Part shown: one piece after another, positions 25,357 through 33,485 of the stretch
How the letters are laid out: every line of letters starts with the position of its first letter
How positions within the stretch are numbered: position 1 is the stretch's first letter
Source: Microbacterium saperdae
Lineage (GTDB): Bacteria > Actinomycetota > Actinomycetes > Actinomycetales > Microbacteriaceae
Length of the DNA stretch: 64,000 nt
NCBI RefSeq assembly: GCF_006716345.1
Contig: NZ_VFOX01000001.1
Coordinates: 186,001 to 250,000, forward strand
Reading direction: 5' to 3'
The notes under the pieces: model-generated
The model's database searches: none
Seen by the model: only the letters and a program-made list of their open reading frames with translations
What the model was told of the DNA's origin: nothing
Translations under genes and position numbers: made by a program

Positions 25357-26046
25357 GTGGTCAGCGTGCGCCCGCGACGGATGCTCTGGACCGCGCTCGC
25401 ACTGCTGACCGTGTTCATCGTGCTCGCTCTCGGCGTGCTCGCCGCCCCCGACTCTCCATGGACGCAAGGGCTCGATGATGCGTGGCGCCGCGCGGTCGGG
25501 GTCGGACCGGAGTCCTGGCTGCCCGGCACGGCGGTCGCGCAGATGTTCCAGCACCTCGGTCAGCTGCCGGGCGCGGTGCTGATGTTCCTCGTGTTGCCGC
25601 TCACGCTCGTCGTGCTGGGGCGGTGGCGGTCGGCGCTGTTCGTGATCGCGGTGCAGCTGGCGGGCCCCGGTCTGCTGTCGCAGCTGACGAAGAACCTCAT
25701 CGATCGGCCTCGGCCCGCGGCGGATGCGGGTCTGTTCGGCCCGCTCGTGCAGGTCGACCACGGCTCGTTCCCCTCGGGGCACTCGGTCAGCATGGCGGCG
25801 CTCATCATCACGGTGCTCGCGCTGATCCCGGCATCCGCGGTGTGGGCGCGACGCGCGTGGATCGTGCTCGGGGTGCTGCTCGCCGTCGGCATGGTCTGGC
25901 AGCGCACCCTGATCAACGCGCACTGGTTCAGCGACACCTGTGCCGGGCTGATCGGCGGGACCGCCGTCGCCCTGCTGCTGTGGTGGGCGTTCCTGCCGTG
26001 GCTGCGGTGCGATCAGGCGCGGCGGGTGTGGTTCCTGCGGCGATGA
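25357..26046 (+). CDS. PAP2-family membrane phosphatase
   Basis: About 229 residues with five or six membrane helices. The tripartite acid phosphatase signature is present: KNLIDRPRP, then PSGH in FPSGHSVSM, then RTLINAHWFSD. Such proteins dephosphorylate lipid phosphates or undecaprenyl pyrophosphate outside the membrane. The start is uncertain between the GTGs at 25357 and 25366 and the ATG at 25381. It follows the esterase gene by 34 bp and may belong to its transcript. The hairpin-flanked DUF559 cassette begins two bases after its stop codon. Confidence 0.88.
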   Translation: MVSVRPRRMLWTALALLTVFIVLALGVLAAPDSPWTQGLDDAWRRAVGVGPESWLPGTAVAQMFQHLGQLPGAVLMFLVLPLTLVVLGRWRSALFVIAVQLAGPGLLSQLTKNLIDRPRPAADAGLFGPLVQVDHGSFPSGHSVSMAALIITVLALIPASAVWARRAWIVLGVLLAVGMVWQRTLINAHWFSDTCAGLIGGTAVALLLWWAFLPWLRCDQARRVWFLRR

Positions 26047-26047
26047 G

Positions 26048-26061
26048 CATGCCTGCGCGGG
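26048..26061 (+). repeat. 14-bp direct repeat, left
   Basis: CATGCCTGCGCGGG, identical to 27446-27459, begins two bases after the PAP2 stop codon and ends just outside the first hairpin arm. It could be a target-site duplication or recombination site. Confidence 0.6.
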
Positions 26062-26064
26062 GAG

Positions 26065-26113
26065 TTGGCACCTCTGGTCGCTCTGAGCGCGTTTCAGCGA
26101 CGACGGGTGCCAA
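26065..26113. repeat. Hairpin A of upstream pair
   Basis: TTGGCACC (26065-26072) pairs with GGTGCCAA (26106-26113), and inside that GTCGCT pairs with AGCGAC. The outer arm motif GTTGGCACC recurs in the other three hairpins of the cassette. Confidence 0.7.
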
Positions 26114-26136
26114 TCAGTTCGCGGGTTGAGGTCTGC

Positions 26137-26189
26137 AGTTGGCACCTGTTGCCGCATCAGCACTCTGAGAGCGACGGCAGGTGCCAACT
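26137..26189. repeat. Hairpin B of upstream pair
   Basis: AGTTGGCACCTG (26137-26148) and CAGGTGCCAACT (26178-26189) are perfect 12-bp inverted repeats. The start is 74 bp from that of hairpin A, the same phase as in the downstream pair (75 bp). Confidence 0.75.
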
Positions 26190-26235
26190 CCGCCCGGTGG
26201 GCATTGCTTCTGCACAGGACGATGTGGAGAAGCAT

Positions 26236-26271
26236 CGTGCACGGATGCCGTGATCGCGGCATGCGTGCACG
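26236..26271. promoter_or_regulatory. Inverted repeat upstream of the AbiEi/DUF559 gene
   Basis: CGTGCACGGATGCCG (26236-26250) pairs with 26257-26271 at 14 of 15 positions around a six-base loop. It lies 25 bp before the start codon. AbiEi-type N-terminal domains bind inverted repeats at their own promoters, so this is a candidate autoregulatory operator. Confidence 0.5.
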
Positions 26272-26295
26272 ACCATGTGACCGCAGGATCGAGCG

Positions 26296-27276
26296 ATGTC
26301 CCGTCCGCCTCGTGCACTCCCGCCCAGCCTCGGCACCGTTTTCACTCCCGAGCAGGCGAGGGCGGCGGGGGTGACGGCCCGGCGACTGCGCGCGCGCGAT
26401 CTCGATCACGTCCACCGTGGGCTGCTCGTGATCTCGGCGCCCGATGAAGCAGAGTTCGAAGACGGTGAGCCTTTCGCACGTGATCGCGCGATGCGCACAC
26501 GGATGCTGCGGCGTGCGCAGTGGTATGACCGGGTGATGGTGGCCCATGCGTTCTTCGTCGGCCGCACGGCCGCGGGCATCTGGCGGCTGCCTGTCGAGTG
26601 TGATGGCGAACTGGAGGTCGGTGTTCTTCCGCCTCATCGAGCGCCTCGCCGTCGTGGCATATCCGGTCGTCAGATTGCGAGTCATCTCGTGTCGGTCTGC
26701 GAGCGCGATGGGCTTCGGGTCGCTGGTCCCGCATCGACGTGGGCCCTGTTGGCCGAAGACCTCTCGGTGCGCGAACTCATCGTGGTGGGTGACGCCGCCG
26801 TTCACGTCCCCCGGGACGAGTTCGCGCGTCGTCGTCCGGAGCAGGCGCTGGCCACCGTGGAACAGCTGCGGGCGGCCGTCGCCGCCGGCTCTCGTCGGGG
26901 AGTGGAGAAGCTGCGTGCGGCGGTCGAGCGAGTGTGCACTGCGAGCGCGTCACCTCTGGAGACCGACTTTCGACTGGATGCCGAAGAAGCGGGTCTCCCC
27001 GCTCCGACGCTCGACGCGGAGATCCGTGACCGACGGGGCAGACTGCTCGGCGTGACCGAGCTCGCCTACCTGGAGTTCGCGGTGCTGGTCGAGATCGAGG
27101 GTGATCATCACCGCACTTCCCGCCGGCAGTGGAACCGCGACATCGAGAAATACGCCGCCTATGTCGCGGAAGGATTCGAAGTCGTCCGACTCACCTCGGC
27201 GCACATCCGGAGCGCCGACGCCGTCGGCATCAGCATGGTGCGCGACGCGCTCATCCGCCATGGCTGGCGCCCCTGA
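26296..27276 (+). CDS. AbiEi-type antitoxin / DUF559 (Vsr-like nuclease fold) fusion protein
   Basis: A 326-residue protein with an N-terminal winged-helix segment of the AbiEi antitoxin type (about residues 17-48: TPEQARAAGVTARRLRARDL, HRGLLV). The C-terminal DUF559 domain (about 225-320) has a PD-(D/E)XK-like core: conserved Glu, VLVEIEGDHHR, RQWNRDIEKY and a final FEVVRLTSAHI. The usual Asp before the first core strand appears replaced (TELAYLEF), so nuclease activity is uncertain. No separate toxin gene follows. Such fusions are numerous in actinobacterial genomes but their role is unclear. It lies alone between paired hairpins and direct repeats. AGGA precedes the ATG. Confidence 0.75.
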   Translation: MSRPPRALPPSLGTVFTPEQARAAGVTARRLRARDLDHVHRGLLVISAPDEAEFEDGEPFARDRAMRTRMLRRAQWYDRVMVAHAFFVGRTAAGIWRLPVECDGELEVGVLPPHRAPRRRGISGRQIASHLVSVCERDGLRVAGPASTWALLAEDLSVRELIVVGDAAVHVPRDEFARRRPEQALATVEQLRAAVAAGSRRGVEKLRAAVERVCTASASPLETDFRLDAEEAGLPAPTLDAEIRDRRGRLLGVTELAYLEFAVLVEIEGDHHRTSRRQWNRDIEKYAAYVAEGFEVVRLTSAHIRSADAVGISMVRDALIRHGWRP

Positions 27277-27316
27277 CCTCTTGCCTCTTGCGCTTGCCGC
27301 CTGTGTGGCGCGCACG

Positions 27317-27371
27317 GAGTTGGCACCTCGCGTCGCTTTGGCGATGCTTACGCGACGAGAGGCGTCAACTT
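27317..27371. repeat. Hairpin C of downstream pair
   Basis: The left arm 27317-27336 (GAGTTGGCACCTCGCGTCGC) matches the reverse complement of 27352-27371 at 16 of 20 positions. It is the counterpart of hairpin A and in the same orientation. Confidence 0.65.
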
Positions 27372-27391
27372 CTTCTGGCGGCGGCGGATGC

Positions 27392-27444
27392 AGTTGGCAC
27401 GTGGTGTCGGCATCGGCACGGTAGAACGGCGAGAGGTGTCAACT
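27392..27444. repeat. Hairpin D of downstream pair
   Basis: AGTTGGCAC (27392-27400) pairs with GTGTCAACT (27436-27444), one mismatch; it is the counterpart of hairpin B. The direct repeat CATGCCTGCGCGGG begins two bases later. Confidence 0.6.
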
Positions 27445-27445
27445 T

Positions 27446-27459
27446 CATGCCTGCGCGGG
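27446..27459 (+). repeat. 14-bp direct repeat, right
   Basis: CATGCCTGCGCGGG, exact copy of 26048-26061, 1,398 bp apart. It lies immediately outside hairpin D and 25 bp from the end of the cupin gene. Confidence 0.6.
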
Positions 27460-27484
27460 AGCGCAGAAGGGAGGAGGAGCCTCC

Positions 27485-27832
27485 TCAGGCGATGTAGACC
27501 TTGCGCAGCGTCTCGGTGACGGTCCAGGTGGTGCGCTGTCCCTCGAGCAGGCACACCACCGAACCGGGCCCCACCGCGAGGTCGGGTAGCGCAGGGTCGT
27601 CGAAGGCGATCGTGGCGTGCCCGGAGAGCACGACGAACACCTCGTCGACCTCGGTGTCGGTGGCGCTGCCCGGCGTCATCTCCCAGATGCCGATCTCGAC
27701 GCCACCCATTTCGGTGAGTGCATGAACGGCGGTCGTCGGAGAACCCGCGAGCACCTCCGCGGCCGGCAGGGGTTCATGCGCGAGGGGGAGAGCCACGGCG
27801 TCCACGCCGGTCCCCGCGGCGAGACCGCTCAC
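27485..27832 (-). CDS. Cupin-domain protein
   Basis: A 115-residue single-domain cupin. Residues about 45-100 form the barrel: GVEIGIWEMTPGSATDTEVDEVFVVLSGHATIAF and a second motif around LAVGPGSVVCLLEGQRTTWTVTETLRKVYI. The metal-binding His of the first motif is replaced (TDTEVDE), so metal binding is doubtful. It resembles DUF861-type cupins encoded beside amine oxidases. The GTG start overlaps the stop of the FAD oxidoreductase gene (GTGA), so it is the downstream member of that operon. Role unknown. Confidence 0.8.
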   Translation of the reverse strand: MSGLAAGTGVDAVALPLAHEPLPAAEVLAGSPTTAVHALTEMGGVEIGIWEMTPGSATDTEVDEVFVVLSGHATIAFDDPALPDLAVGPGSVVCLLEGQRTTWTVTETLRKVYIA

Positions 27833-29232
27833 GAGTCGAAGCCCATGCCGAGCGCATCGAGCGTCTTGAGGAAGAGGTTGCGCTTGCCGTCGCGGTGGTC
27901 GGCCTGGTTCATGGCCGCGCGCACCAGGTTGATGCCGATCGCGGCGGCGGGCTCCGGTGGGAACGGCACGGGCTTCTCCCGCACCATCTTCAGCGCGGTG
28001 CGCTCGGTCTCCTCGCCCGCGAGCTTGTCGAGCATGACGTCGGCGGCGAACCGCGCCGCGCCGACACCGAGTCCGGTGAATCCGGTCGCATAGGCCACGC
28101 GCCCCTTGCGGGCGGTGCCGAAGAAGGCGCAGAACCGGCTGGACGAGTCGATCGCACCGGCCCAGCGGTGCGTGAAGGAGAGCCCCGCGAGCTGCGGGAA
28201 CGTCGTGAAGAAGTGCGAGGCGAGGCGCCGGTGGCTCTCCATGCGGTCCTCGTACTCCGGGCGCACCTTGCCGCCGTAGTGGTAGATCGCGTCGTAGCCG
28301 CCGAACAGGATGCGGTTGTCGGCGGTGAGGCGGTAGTAGTGGAACTGGTTGGCGCTGTCCGCGAGGCCCTGACGGTTCGACCAGCCGATCGACGCGAGCT
28401 GTGCGTCCGAGAGCGGCTCGGTCATCAGCACGTAGTCGTACACGGGGACGGTCATCAGGCGGTTGCGCTTGAGGAGCGAGGGGAAGACGTTGGTGCCGAG
28501 CGCCACGGCATCCGCTGTCACGCGTCCGCCATCCGTGATCAGCGTGATCGCCGAGGAGCCGTCCCCTTCGATGCCGCGCACGAGTGTGCGCTCGTGGATC
28601 TCGACGCCCAGGTCGGTGGCGACGCGGGCGAGCTCGAGGCCCAGCTTGGCGGGGTGCACCATCGCGCACCCCTCGCGGTCCCAGGAGCCGGCGAGGAAGG
28701 TCTCGGAATGCACCTCGGCCTGCACGGCATCCCTGTCGAGGAAGTCGGCCTCCCCGCGGTACCACTCGACCTGATGCGGCTCGACCGCGACCGCCATCTG
28801 GCCGGTGCGCTCGAAGTCGGTGTCCATGCCGTAGCGCGCGATGGTCTGTGCGATGCCGTCGAGGTTCTCGAGGCCCATCTCCTCGAGTCGGTCGATCTCC
28901 TCGGGCCAGCGGTTCACACCGTTCTCATGCCCGTGCGTGAGGCTCGCCTCGCAGAACCCGCCGTTGCGCCCGGACGCGGCCCACGCCACACGTGACGCCT
29001 CGAGCAGCACGACCCGTCGTTCGGGATCGCGCTCCTTGGCGCGGATCGCGGTCCACAGACCGGTGTAGCCGCCACCGACGATCACGAGGTCGGCGTGCAC
29101 GGAGCCCCGGAGCGGCGGATGTGCCGGTCGCTCGACGTCATCGAGCCAGAACACCCCGAAGGCCGTGGAGCGCAGGGAGTCGTCGATGACGGACTGCGGC
29201 GGCTGCTGACGCTCGAAGACGGTGGTTCCCAT
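27829..29232 (-). CDS. FAD-dependent oxidoreductase, PuuB-like (gamma-glutamylputrescine oxidase type)
   Basis: A 467-residue DAO-family flavoenzyme. The ADP-binding Rossmann motif is VIVGGGYTGLWTAI (about residues 49-62) with the acidic end of strand 2 in VVLLEAS; AASGRNGGF is the typical isoalloxazine-contact segment. C-terminal GRVAYATGFTGLGVGAARFAAD is the second FAD region. Oxidases of this group act on gamma-glutamylputrescine or related amines, producing aldehyde, ammonia and peroxide. It lies downstream of an Lrp regulator and divergent from an aldehyde dehydrogenase, which fits putrescine degradation, but no glutamylputrescine synthetase is in the window. GGAG precedes the ATG. Confidence 0.85.
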   Translation of the reverse strand: MGTTVFERQQPPQSVIDDSLRSTAFGVFWLDDVERPAHPPLRGSVHADLVIVGGGYTGLWTAIRAKERDPERRVVLLEASRVAWAASGRNGGFCEASLTHGHENGVNRWPEEIDRLEEMGLENLDGIAQTIARYGMDTDFERTGQMAVAVEPHQVEWYRGEADFLDRDAVQAEVHSETFLAGSWDREGCAMVHPAKLGLELARVATDLGVEIHERTLVRGIEGDGSSAITLITDGGRVTADAVALGTNVFPSLLKRNRLMTVPVYDYVLMTEPLSDAQLASIGWSNRQGLADSANQFHYYRLTADNRILFGGYDAIYHYGGKVRPEYEDRMESHRRLASHFFTTFPQLAGLSFTHRWAGAIDSSSRFCAFFGTARKGRVAYATGFTGLGVGAARFAADVMLDKLAGEETERTALKMVREKPVPFPPEPAAAIGINLVRAAMNQADHRDGKRNLFLKTLDALGMGFDS

Positions 29233-29261
29233 GATCACTCCGTTGGATGAGAGGGCGCGCC

Positions 29262-29729
29262 TCAGCGCGTACCCCAGTTGTAGAGGTCTTTGTAGAGCCC
29301 CGCATAGAGCAGGCTCTCGGTGTGCGCGATGCCGGGGATCGTGCGGATGCGGGTGGCGATGAGGTCGATCAGGTGCTCGTCGCTCTCGCACACGGCTTCG
29401 ACGAGGATGTCGAAGGTGCCGAGGGTGACGACGACATAGGCGAGCTCGGGGATCTTCGTGAGTTCCTCGGCGATCGTGCGCGGATCGGCGGAGACGCGGA
29501 TGCCGATCATCGACATGCGGTGGAAGCCGAGCTGCATCGGATCGGTGACGGCGACGATCTGGATGATGCCCGCTTCGGTCATCCGCTGGACGCGCTGGCG
29601 GGCCGCCGCCTCGCTGAGCCCGACCTCGCGACCGATCTCTGCGTATGGCCGGCGGCCGTCCTCCTGGAGGAGTTCGACGATCCGTTTGGAGATGTCGTCC
29701 AGGGCAGGCTGCTTCGGCGTGGTGCTCAT
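29262..29729 (-). CDS. Lrp/AsnC-family transcriptional regulator
   Basis: A 155-residue regulator. The N-terminal HTH (about residues 8-60: LDDISKRIVELLQEDGRRPYAEIGREVGLSEAAARQRV) is followed by the RAM effector-binding domain (YVVVTLGTFDILVEAVC). The ATG at 29729 is preceded by CAATAT and a six-base gap (leaderless pattern); the longer frame upstream runs through the operator region. It sits between the amine oxidase and the divergent aldehyde dehydrogenase and probably controls both, with an amine or amino acid as effector. Confidence 0.9.
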   Translation of the reverse strand: MSTTPKQPALDDISKRIVELLQEDGRRPYAEIGREVGLSEAAARQRVQRMTEAGIIQIVAVTDPMQLGFHRMSMIGIRVSADPRTIAEELTKIPELAYVVVTLGTFDILVEAVCESDEHLIDLIATRIRTIPGIAHTESLLYAGLYKDLYNWGTR

Positions 29730-29761
29730 GTGTCGATATTGACAGGTTGAGCATGCCCTGG

Positions 29762-29776
29762 CAACTGATTCAGTTG
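29762..29776. promoter_or_regulatory. Lrp-type palindrome between divergent genes
   Basis: CAACTGA-T-TCAGTTG, a perfect 15-bp palindrome, in the 99-bp space between the lrp-like gene and the aldehyde dehydrogenase gene. Its length and position fit a binding site for the Lrp/AsnC protein. Confidence 0.65.
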
Positions 29777-29828
29777 TTTCGTCAGGAAAGTCCTTCAGAT
29801 TTCGCACACTCCTCGCTACCATGAGGGC

Positions 29829-31262
29829 ATGCCTTCAGAGACGTTGCAGAACTTCATCGGCGGTCGCTACGTTCCCGTGCGCGGAGCAGGCAGTCTGCCG
29901 CTCATCGATCCGGCGACCGAAGAGGAGTACGGCGCCCTCCCGGTGTCGGACGGCAGCGACGTCGACGACGCGTACGCCGCGGCATCCGCTGCCTTCCCGC
30001 TTTGGCGCGACACCACGCCCGCCGACCGGCAGCTGGCGCTGTTCCGGATCGCGGATGCCATGCTCGCCCGCGCCGAGGAGTTCGCCGATCTGGAATCGCG
30101 CGACACCGGCAAGCCGCGGGCGACCCTCGTCGCCGACGAGATCATGCAGTCGGTCGACCAGCTGCGCTTCTTCGCCGGCGCCGCCCGCAGCCTGGAGGGC
30201 CGCGCTGCGGGGGAGTACCTCGCCGGGCACACCTCTTTCGTGCGCCGCGAGCCCATCGGTGTGATCGGTCAGGTCACCCCCTGGAACTATCCGCTCAACA
30301 TGGCGGTGTGGAAGATCGCGCCGGCGCTCGCCGCAGGTAACACCGTCGTGCTGAAGCCGGCGGAATCCACGCCGCTCACGACGCTGCTGCTGGCCGAGAT
30401 CGTCGCGGCGCACACGCCGGCGGGCACACTGAACGTCGTGCTCGGCGACCGCGACACCGGCGTCGCGCTGGTGGAGCACCCGACGCCGCAGATGGTCGCG
30501 ATCACCGGATCCGTGCGCGCCGGCATGGCCGTGGCCCGGTCGGCCGCGAACGACGTCAAGCGCGTGCACCTCGAGCTGGGCGGCAAGGCGCCGGCGATCG
30601 TGTTCGCGGACGCGTCGATCGAGAAGGCCGTCGAGGGCATCATCACCGGCGCCTTCTTCAACGCCGGCCAGGACTGCACCGCGGCGACACGGGTGCTCGT
30701 GCACTCCTCGCTGCATGACGAGCTGGTCGACGCCCTCGTCGCTCGGGCCCGCACGCACGCGCGCACCGGCGGACCGCATGAGGAGGGAGTGCTCTACGGT
30801 CCCCTCAGCAGCGCCGCACAGCTGGCCCAGGTGTCGGGTTTCATCGAGCGGCTCCCCGCCCACGCGAAGATCGAGACCGGCGGCGTGCGACAGGGCGACC
30901 GCGGCTACTTCTGGGAGGCCACGATCGTCTCGGGACTGCACCAGGACGACGAGGCCGTGCAGGGCGAGATCTTCGGACCGGTGCTCACGGTGCAGTCGTT
31001 CTCCGAAGACGCCGAGGCTCTGGCGATGGCGAACGACGTGCCGTACGCACTGGCCTCCTCGGTGTGGACCACGGATCACGCCCGCGCCATGCGGTTCTCC
31101 CGCGACCTCGACTTCGGATGCGTGTGGATCAACACCCACATCCCGTTCGTGTCGGACATGCCCCACGGCGGTTTCAAGCACTCCGGCTACGGCAAGGACC
31201 TCTCGCAGTACGGCTTCGACGACTACACGCGCATCAAGCACGTGATGTCGGCGCTGGACTGA
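29829..31262 (+). CDS. NAD(P)-dependent aldehyde dehydrogenase (gamma-aminobutyraldehyde type)
   Basis: A 477-residue aldehyde dehydrogenase. The cofactor-binding segment is VTPWNYPLNMAVWKIAPALAAGN; the catalytic Glu is in HLELGGKAP and the Cys in FFNAGQDCTAATR (about residues 250 and 284). Overall sequence resembles aminobutyraldehyde dehydrogenases that oxidise 4-aminobutanal to GABA. It is divergent from Lrp and the PuuB-like oxidase, whose product would be its substrate. TACCAT, six bases before the ATG, gives the leaderless pattern. Confidence 0.9.
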   Translation: MPSETLQNFIGGRYVPVRGAGSLPLIDPATEEEYGALPVSDGSDVDDAYAAASAAFPLWRDTTPADRQLALFRIADAMLARAEEFADLESRDTGKPRATLVADEIMQSVDQLRFFAGAARSLEGRAAGEYLAGHTSFVRREPIGVIGQVTPWNYPLNMAVWKIAPALAAGNTVVLKPAESTPLTTLLLAEIVAAHTPAGTLNVVLGDRDTGVALVEHPTPQMVAITGSVRAGMAVARSAANDVKRVHLELGGKAPAIVFADASIEKAVEGIITGAFFNAGQDCTAATRVLVHSSLHDELVDALVARARTHARTGGPHEEGVLYGPLSSAAQLAQVSGFIERLPAHAKIETGGVRQGDRGYFWEATIVSGLHQDDEAVQGEIFGPVLTVQSFSEDAEALAMANDVPYALASSVWTTDHARAMRFSRDLDFGCVWINTHIPFVSDMPHGGFKHSGYGKDLSQYGFDDYTRIKHVMSALD

Positions 31263-31393
31263 GGTTCTCGCGGCCTGCGTCGCGACCACCCGAGCATCCC
31301 GCGCACCATCCCCTCCCGTCATGTTTCCGGTCGGCGGCCCGGCGGCGTGACGCGATGTGGGAGGCTGGGCGGAGCTGACCCGGGGGGATCGTC

Positions 31394-32536
31394 ATGACCA
31401 GGCCACTCGCAGGGCCACAGACCCTGCTCCGCGCACTCAACGGTCGCGCGATTCTCGAAGCGCTCGCGCGCACCGGCCCGCGCACGCGCGCCGAGCTGAT
31501 GGCCGCCACCGGGTTGTCCCGCACCGCCGTCACCCAGGTGCTGCGCATGCTCGAGGGAGCGGGTGCCGTGGCGCCGGCGGGGGTCGACCGTGACACCCGC
31601 GGTCCTGCCGCGGGTCGAGTCGCGCTGCACCCGCATCTCGGGTTCGCCGCGGCGATCCACGCCGACCACCACGCGGCGCACGTCGTGCTCGTCGATCCGA
31701 CCGGCGCCGTGCGCGCCGAACTGCATGAGGACTTCCCCCGCGCCGACGACCGCGTCGGCCACATCGCGCGCCTGGTCGATCGCGGCCGACGCGCGGTGAA
31801 GGGACCGGTGCACGCGGCGGTCGTCGGCGTGCCGGGCATCGTCACCGCCGACGGCGGCATCCGCAACGACGAAGGCCCGGACGGCGGGGCGTTCCGCTCT
31901 GCGCTGACAGCGGCGCTCGGCTGCGAGGTCCGCATCGAGAACGACGTCAACCTCGCGGCTCTCGCCGAGCTCTCCGTCGGCGCGGTCGCCGACCTCTCCA
32001 GCTTCGCGCTGCTGCTGCTCGTCGACGACGGACTGGGGGCGGGGATCGTGATCGACGGCGCCCTGCACCGCGGATCCTCCGGGGTGGCCGGCGAGATCAT
32101 GTACCTGCCGCAGAGTCCGCTGCCGATCGGCGCTCCGGTCGTGAACGACGCCGTGGTGAGCGACCTCGCGCGCGTGTACGACCTCGACCCCGGAGAGCTG
32201 CTCGGGGCGCACCTGGAAGCCGCCGCCGGCGGCGACGCGGCGGCGCTGCAACTCGTCGCCGAGCTCGCCAGACGCCTGGTCCTGATCGCCGGCACCATCA
32301 CGCTCGTGCTCGACCCCGAGGCTTTCATCCTGAGCGGCAGCGCCGCTCATCCGGTCCTCGCCGAGGCGGTCCACCGGGTCGCGGAGGAATACTCCCCGCT
32401 GCTGCCCGTGCGGTTCCGTGTGTCGTCCTTCGGCGTCGAAGCGCCGCTGGTCGGCGCGACGGGCGAGGCGGCATCCGCCCTTCGCGCCGCCCTGTTCGCC
32501 CGTATCCTCACGCCGGCCGACAAGACCGTACGCTGA
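31394..32536 (+). CDS. ROK-family transcriptional regulator
   Basis: A 380-residue protein with an N-terminal winged helix (about residues 8-60: LLRALNGRAILEALA, RTRAELMAATGLSRTAVTQVL) and a ROK sugar-kinase-like domain. Glycine-rich turns are present (VVGVPGIVTADGGIRN, NDVNLAALAEL) but the usual ROK zinc-cluster cysteines are absent. These regulators sense sugars or sugar phosphates. It is followed 22 bp later by a ChbG-like deacetylase and a sugar transporter, so it likely regulates that operon. The catalytic kinase function is probably lost. Confidence 0.88.
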   Translation: MTRPLAGPQTLLRALNGRAILEALARTGPRTRAELMAATGLSRTAVTQVLRMLEGAGAVAPAGVDRDTRGPAAGRVALHPHLGFAAAIHADHHAAHVVLVDPTGAVRAELHEDFPRADDRVGHIARLVDRGRRAVKGPVHAAVVGVPGIVTADGGIRNDEGPDGGAFRSALTAALGCEVRIENDVNLAALAELSVGAVADLSSFALLLLVDDGLGAGIVIDGALHRGSSGVAGEIMYLPQSPLPIGAPVVNDAVVSDLARVYDLDPGELLGAHLEAAAGGDAAALQLVAELARRLVLIAGTITLVLDPEAFILSGSAAHPVLAEAVHRVAEEYSPLLPVRFRVSSFGVEAPLVGATGEAASALRAALFARILTPADKTVR

Positions 32537-32558
32537 CCCCACCCGACAGGAGTCGACG

Positions 32559-33485
32559 ATGACTGCCCCTTCCGATCTCGCCGAACGTCTCGGGCTCGCC
32601 CCCGGAGCCAGAGCGATCATCCTCAACGCCGACGACTTCGGCATGTGCCACGCGGCCAACACCGCGATCGTCGAGCTGCTGGATGCCGGACGCGTCGACT
32701 CCACGACGGTGATGGTCCCGTGCGCCTGGGCGCCGGAGGCGCTGGCGTTCGCCGCCGCGCGCACCGACCTCGACGTCGGCGTGCATCTGGTGCTCACGAG
32801 CGAGTGGTCCCGCTACCGCTGGCGTCCGCTCACGGGCACCGCGACGAGCCTGGTCGACGCCGACGGCTACTTCCCGCCCGATGTGGTCGCGGTCGAGCAG
32901 CGCGCCGTCACCGAGGAGGTCGCGGCCGAGCTCGCCGCGCAACTGCAGGCCGCGCTCGACGCGGGGGTCGACGTCACGCACCTCGACAACCACATGGGAT
33001 CCGTCTACGGGCTCGCGACGGGCCGGGACTTCCTCGGTCCGGTCTTCGCGCTCGCCGCCCAGCACGGGCTGCCCTTCCGTCTGCCGCGCAGCATCGACGG
33101 CGTCGGCGCCGACCTCGCGATGCAGGCCACGCTGGATCGCGCGGCGGCGACGGCCGACGGGCTGGGAGTCGAGATCATCGACCGTCTCTGGTCGCACCCC
33201 TTCGAGCTGGTCGGCGAGGGCACGGACGCCGCCGAGACCTACGAGCAGGTGCGCGACGGCTTCGTCGCCCTGCTGCGTGCGGTCCCCGCCGGCGTCACCG
33301 AGATCTATCTGCATCCGATGACCGACACGGAGGAGCTGCGGTCCGCTGTCGACTTCGCCGCCGTCAAGCGGGGCTACGAGCTGCGCCTGCTCTCCGACCC
33401 GGTCGTGATTCAGGCGATCGCCGACGAAGGGCTCGTGCGGATCGGCTGGCGCGCGCTCCGCGACCTGCAGCGGGGCACGCGATGA
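32559..33485 (+). CDS. ChbG/YdjC-family carbohydrate deacetylase
   Basis: A 308-residue metal-dependent deacetylase-like protein. Metal and catalytic motifs of the YdjC family: NADDFGMCHAAN near the N-terminus (the Asp pair), DLDVGVHLVLTSEW (His), THLDNHMG (His-x-His-like) and EIYLHPMTD (His). ChbG removes an acetyl group from diacetylchitobiose. The ATG follows ACAGGAG. The gene is coupled by a 4-bp ATGA overlap to a downstream sugar symporter and follows a ROK regulator, suggesting uptake and use of an acetylated oligosaccharide. Confidence 0.88.
   Translation: MTAPSDLAERLGLAPGARAIILNADDFGMCHAANTAIVELLDAGRVDSTTVMVPCAWAPEALAFAAARTDLDVGVHLVLTSEWSRYRWRPLTGTATSLVDADGYFPPDVVAVEQRAVTEEVAAELAAQLQAALDAGVDVTHLDNHMGSVYGLATGRDFLGPVFALAAQHGLPFRLPRSIDGVGADLAMQATLDRAAATADGLGVEIIDRLWSHPFELVGEGTDAAETYEQVRDGFVALLRAVPAGVTEIYLHPMTDTEELRSAVDFAAVKRGYELRLLSDPVVIQAIADEGLVRIGWRALRDLQRGTR

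Larger units (their letters stand above)
26048..27459. mobile_element. Putative cassette: direct repeats, paired hairpins and a DUF559 gene
   Basis: The order is 14-bp direct repeat (26048-26061), two hairpins (26065-26113, 26137-26189), a DUF559/AbiEi gene, two hairpins (27317-27371, 27392-27444), and the same 14-bp repeat (27446-27459). The two hairpin pairs are themselves direct repeats of about 130 bp that align without gaps. The block sits between two unrelated genes. No transposase or integrase is inside, so any movement would need help in trans. Mobility is inferred; the repeat structure is seen directly. Confidence 0.5.

Noticed and set aside
26048..27459. Insertion sequence
   Set aside because: No transposase-like protein, so it is described only as a putative cassette.
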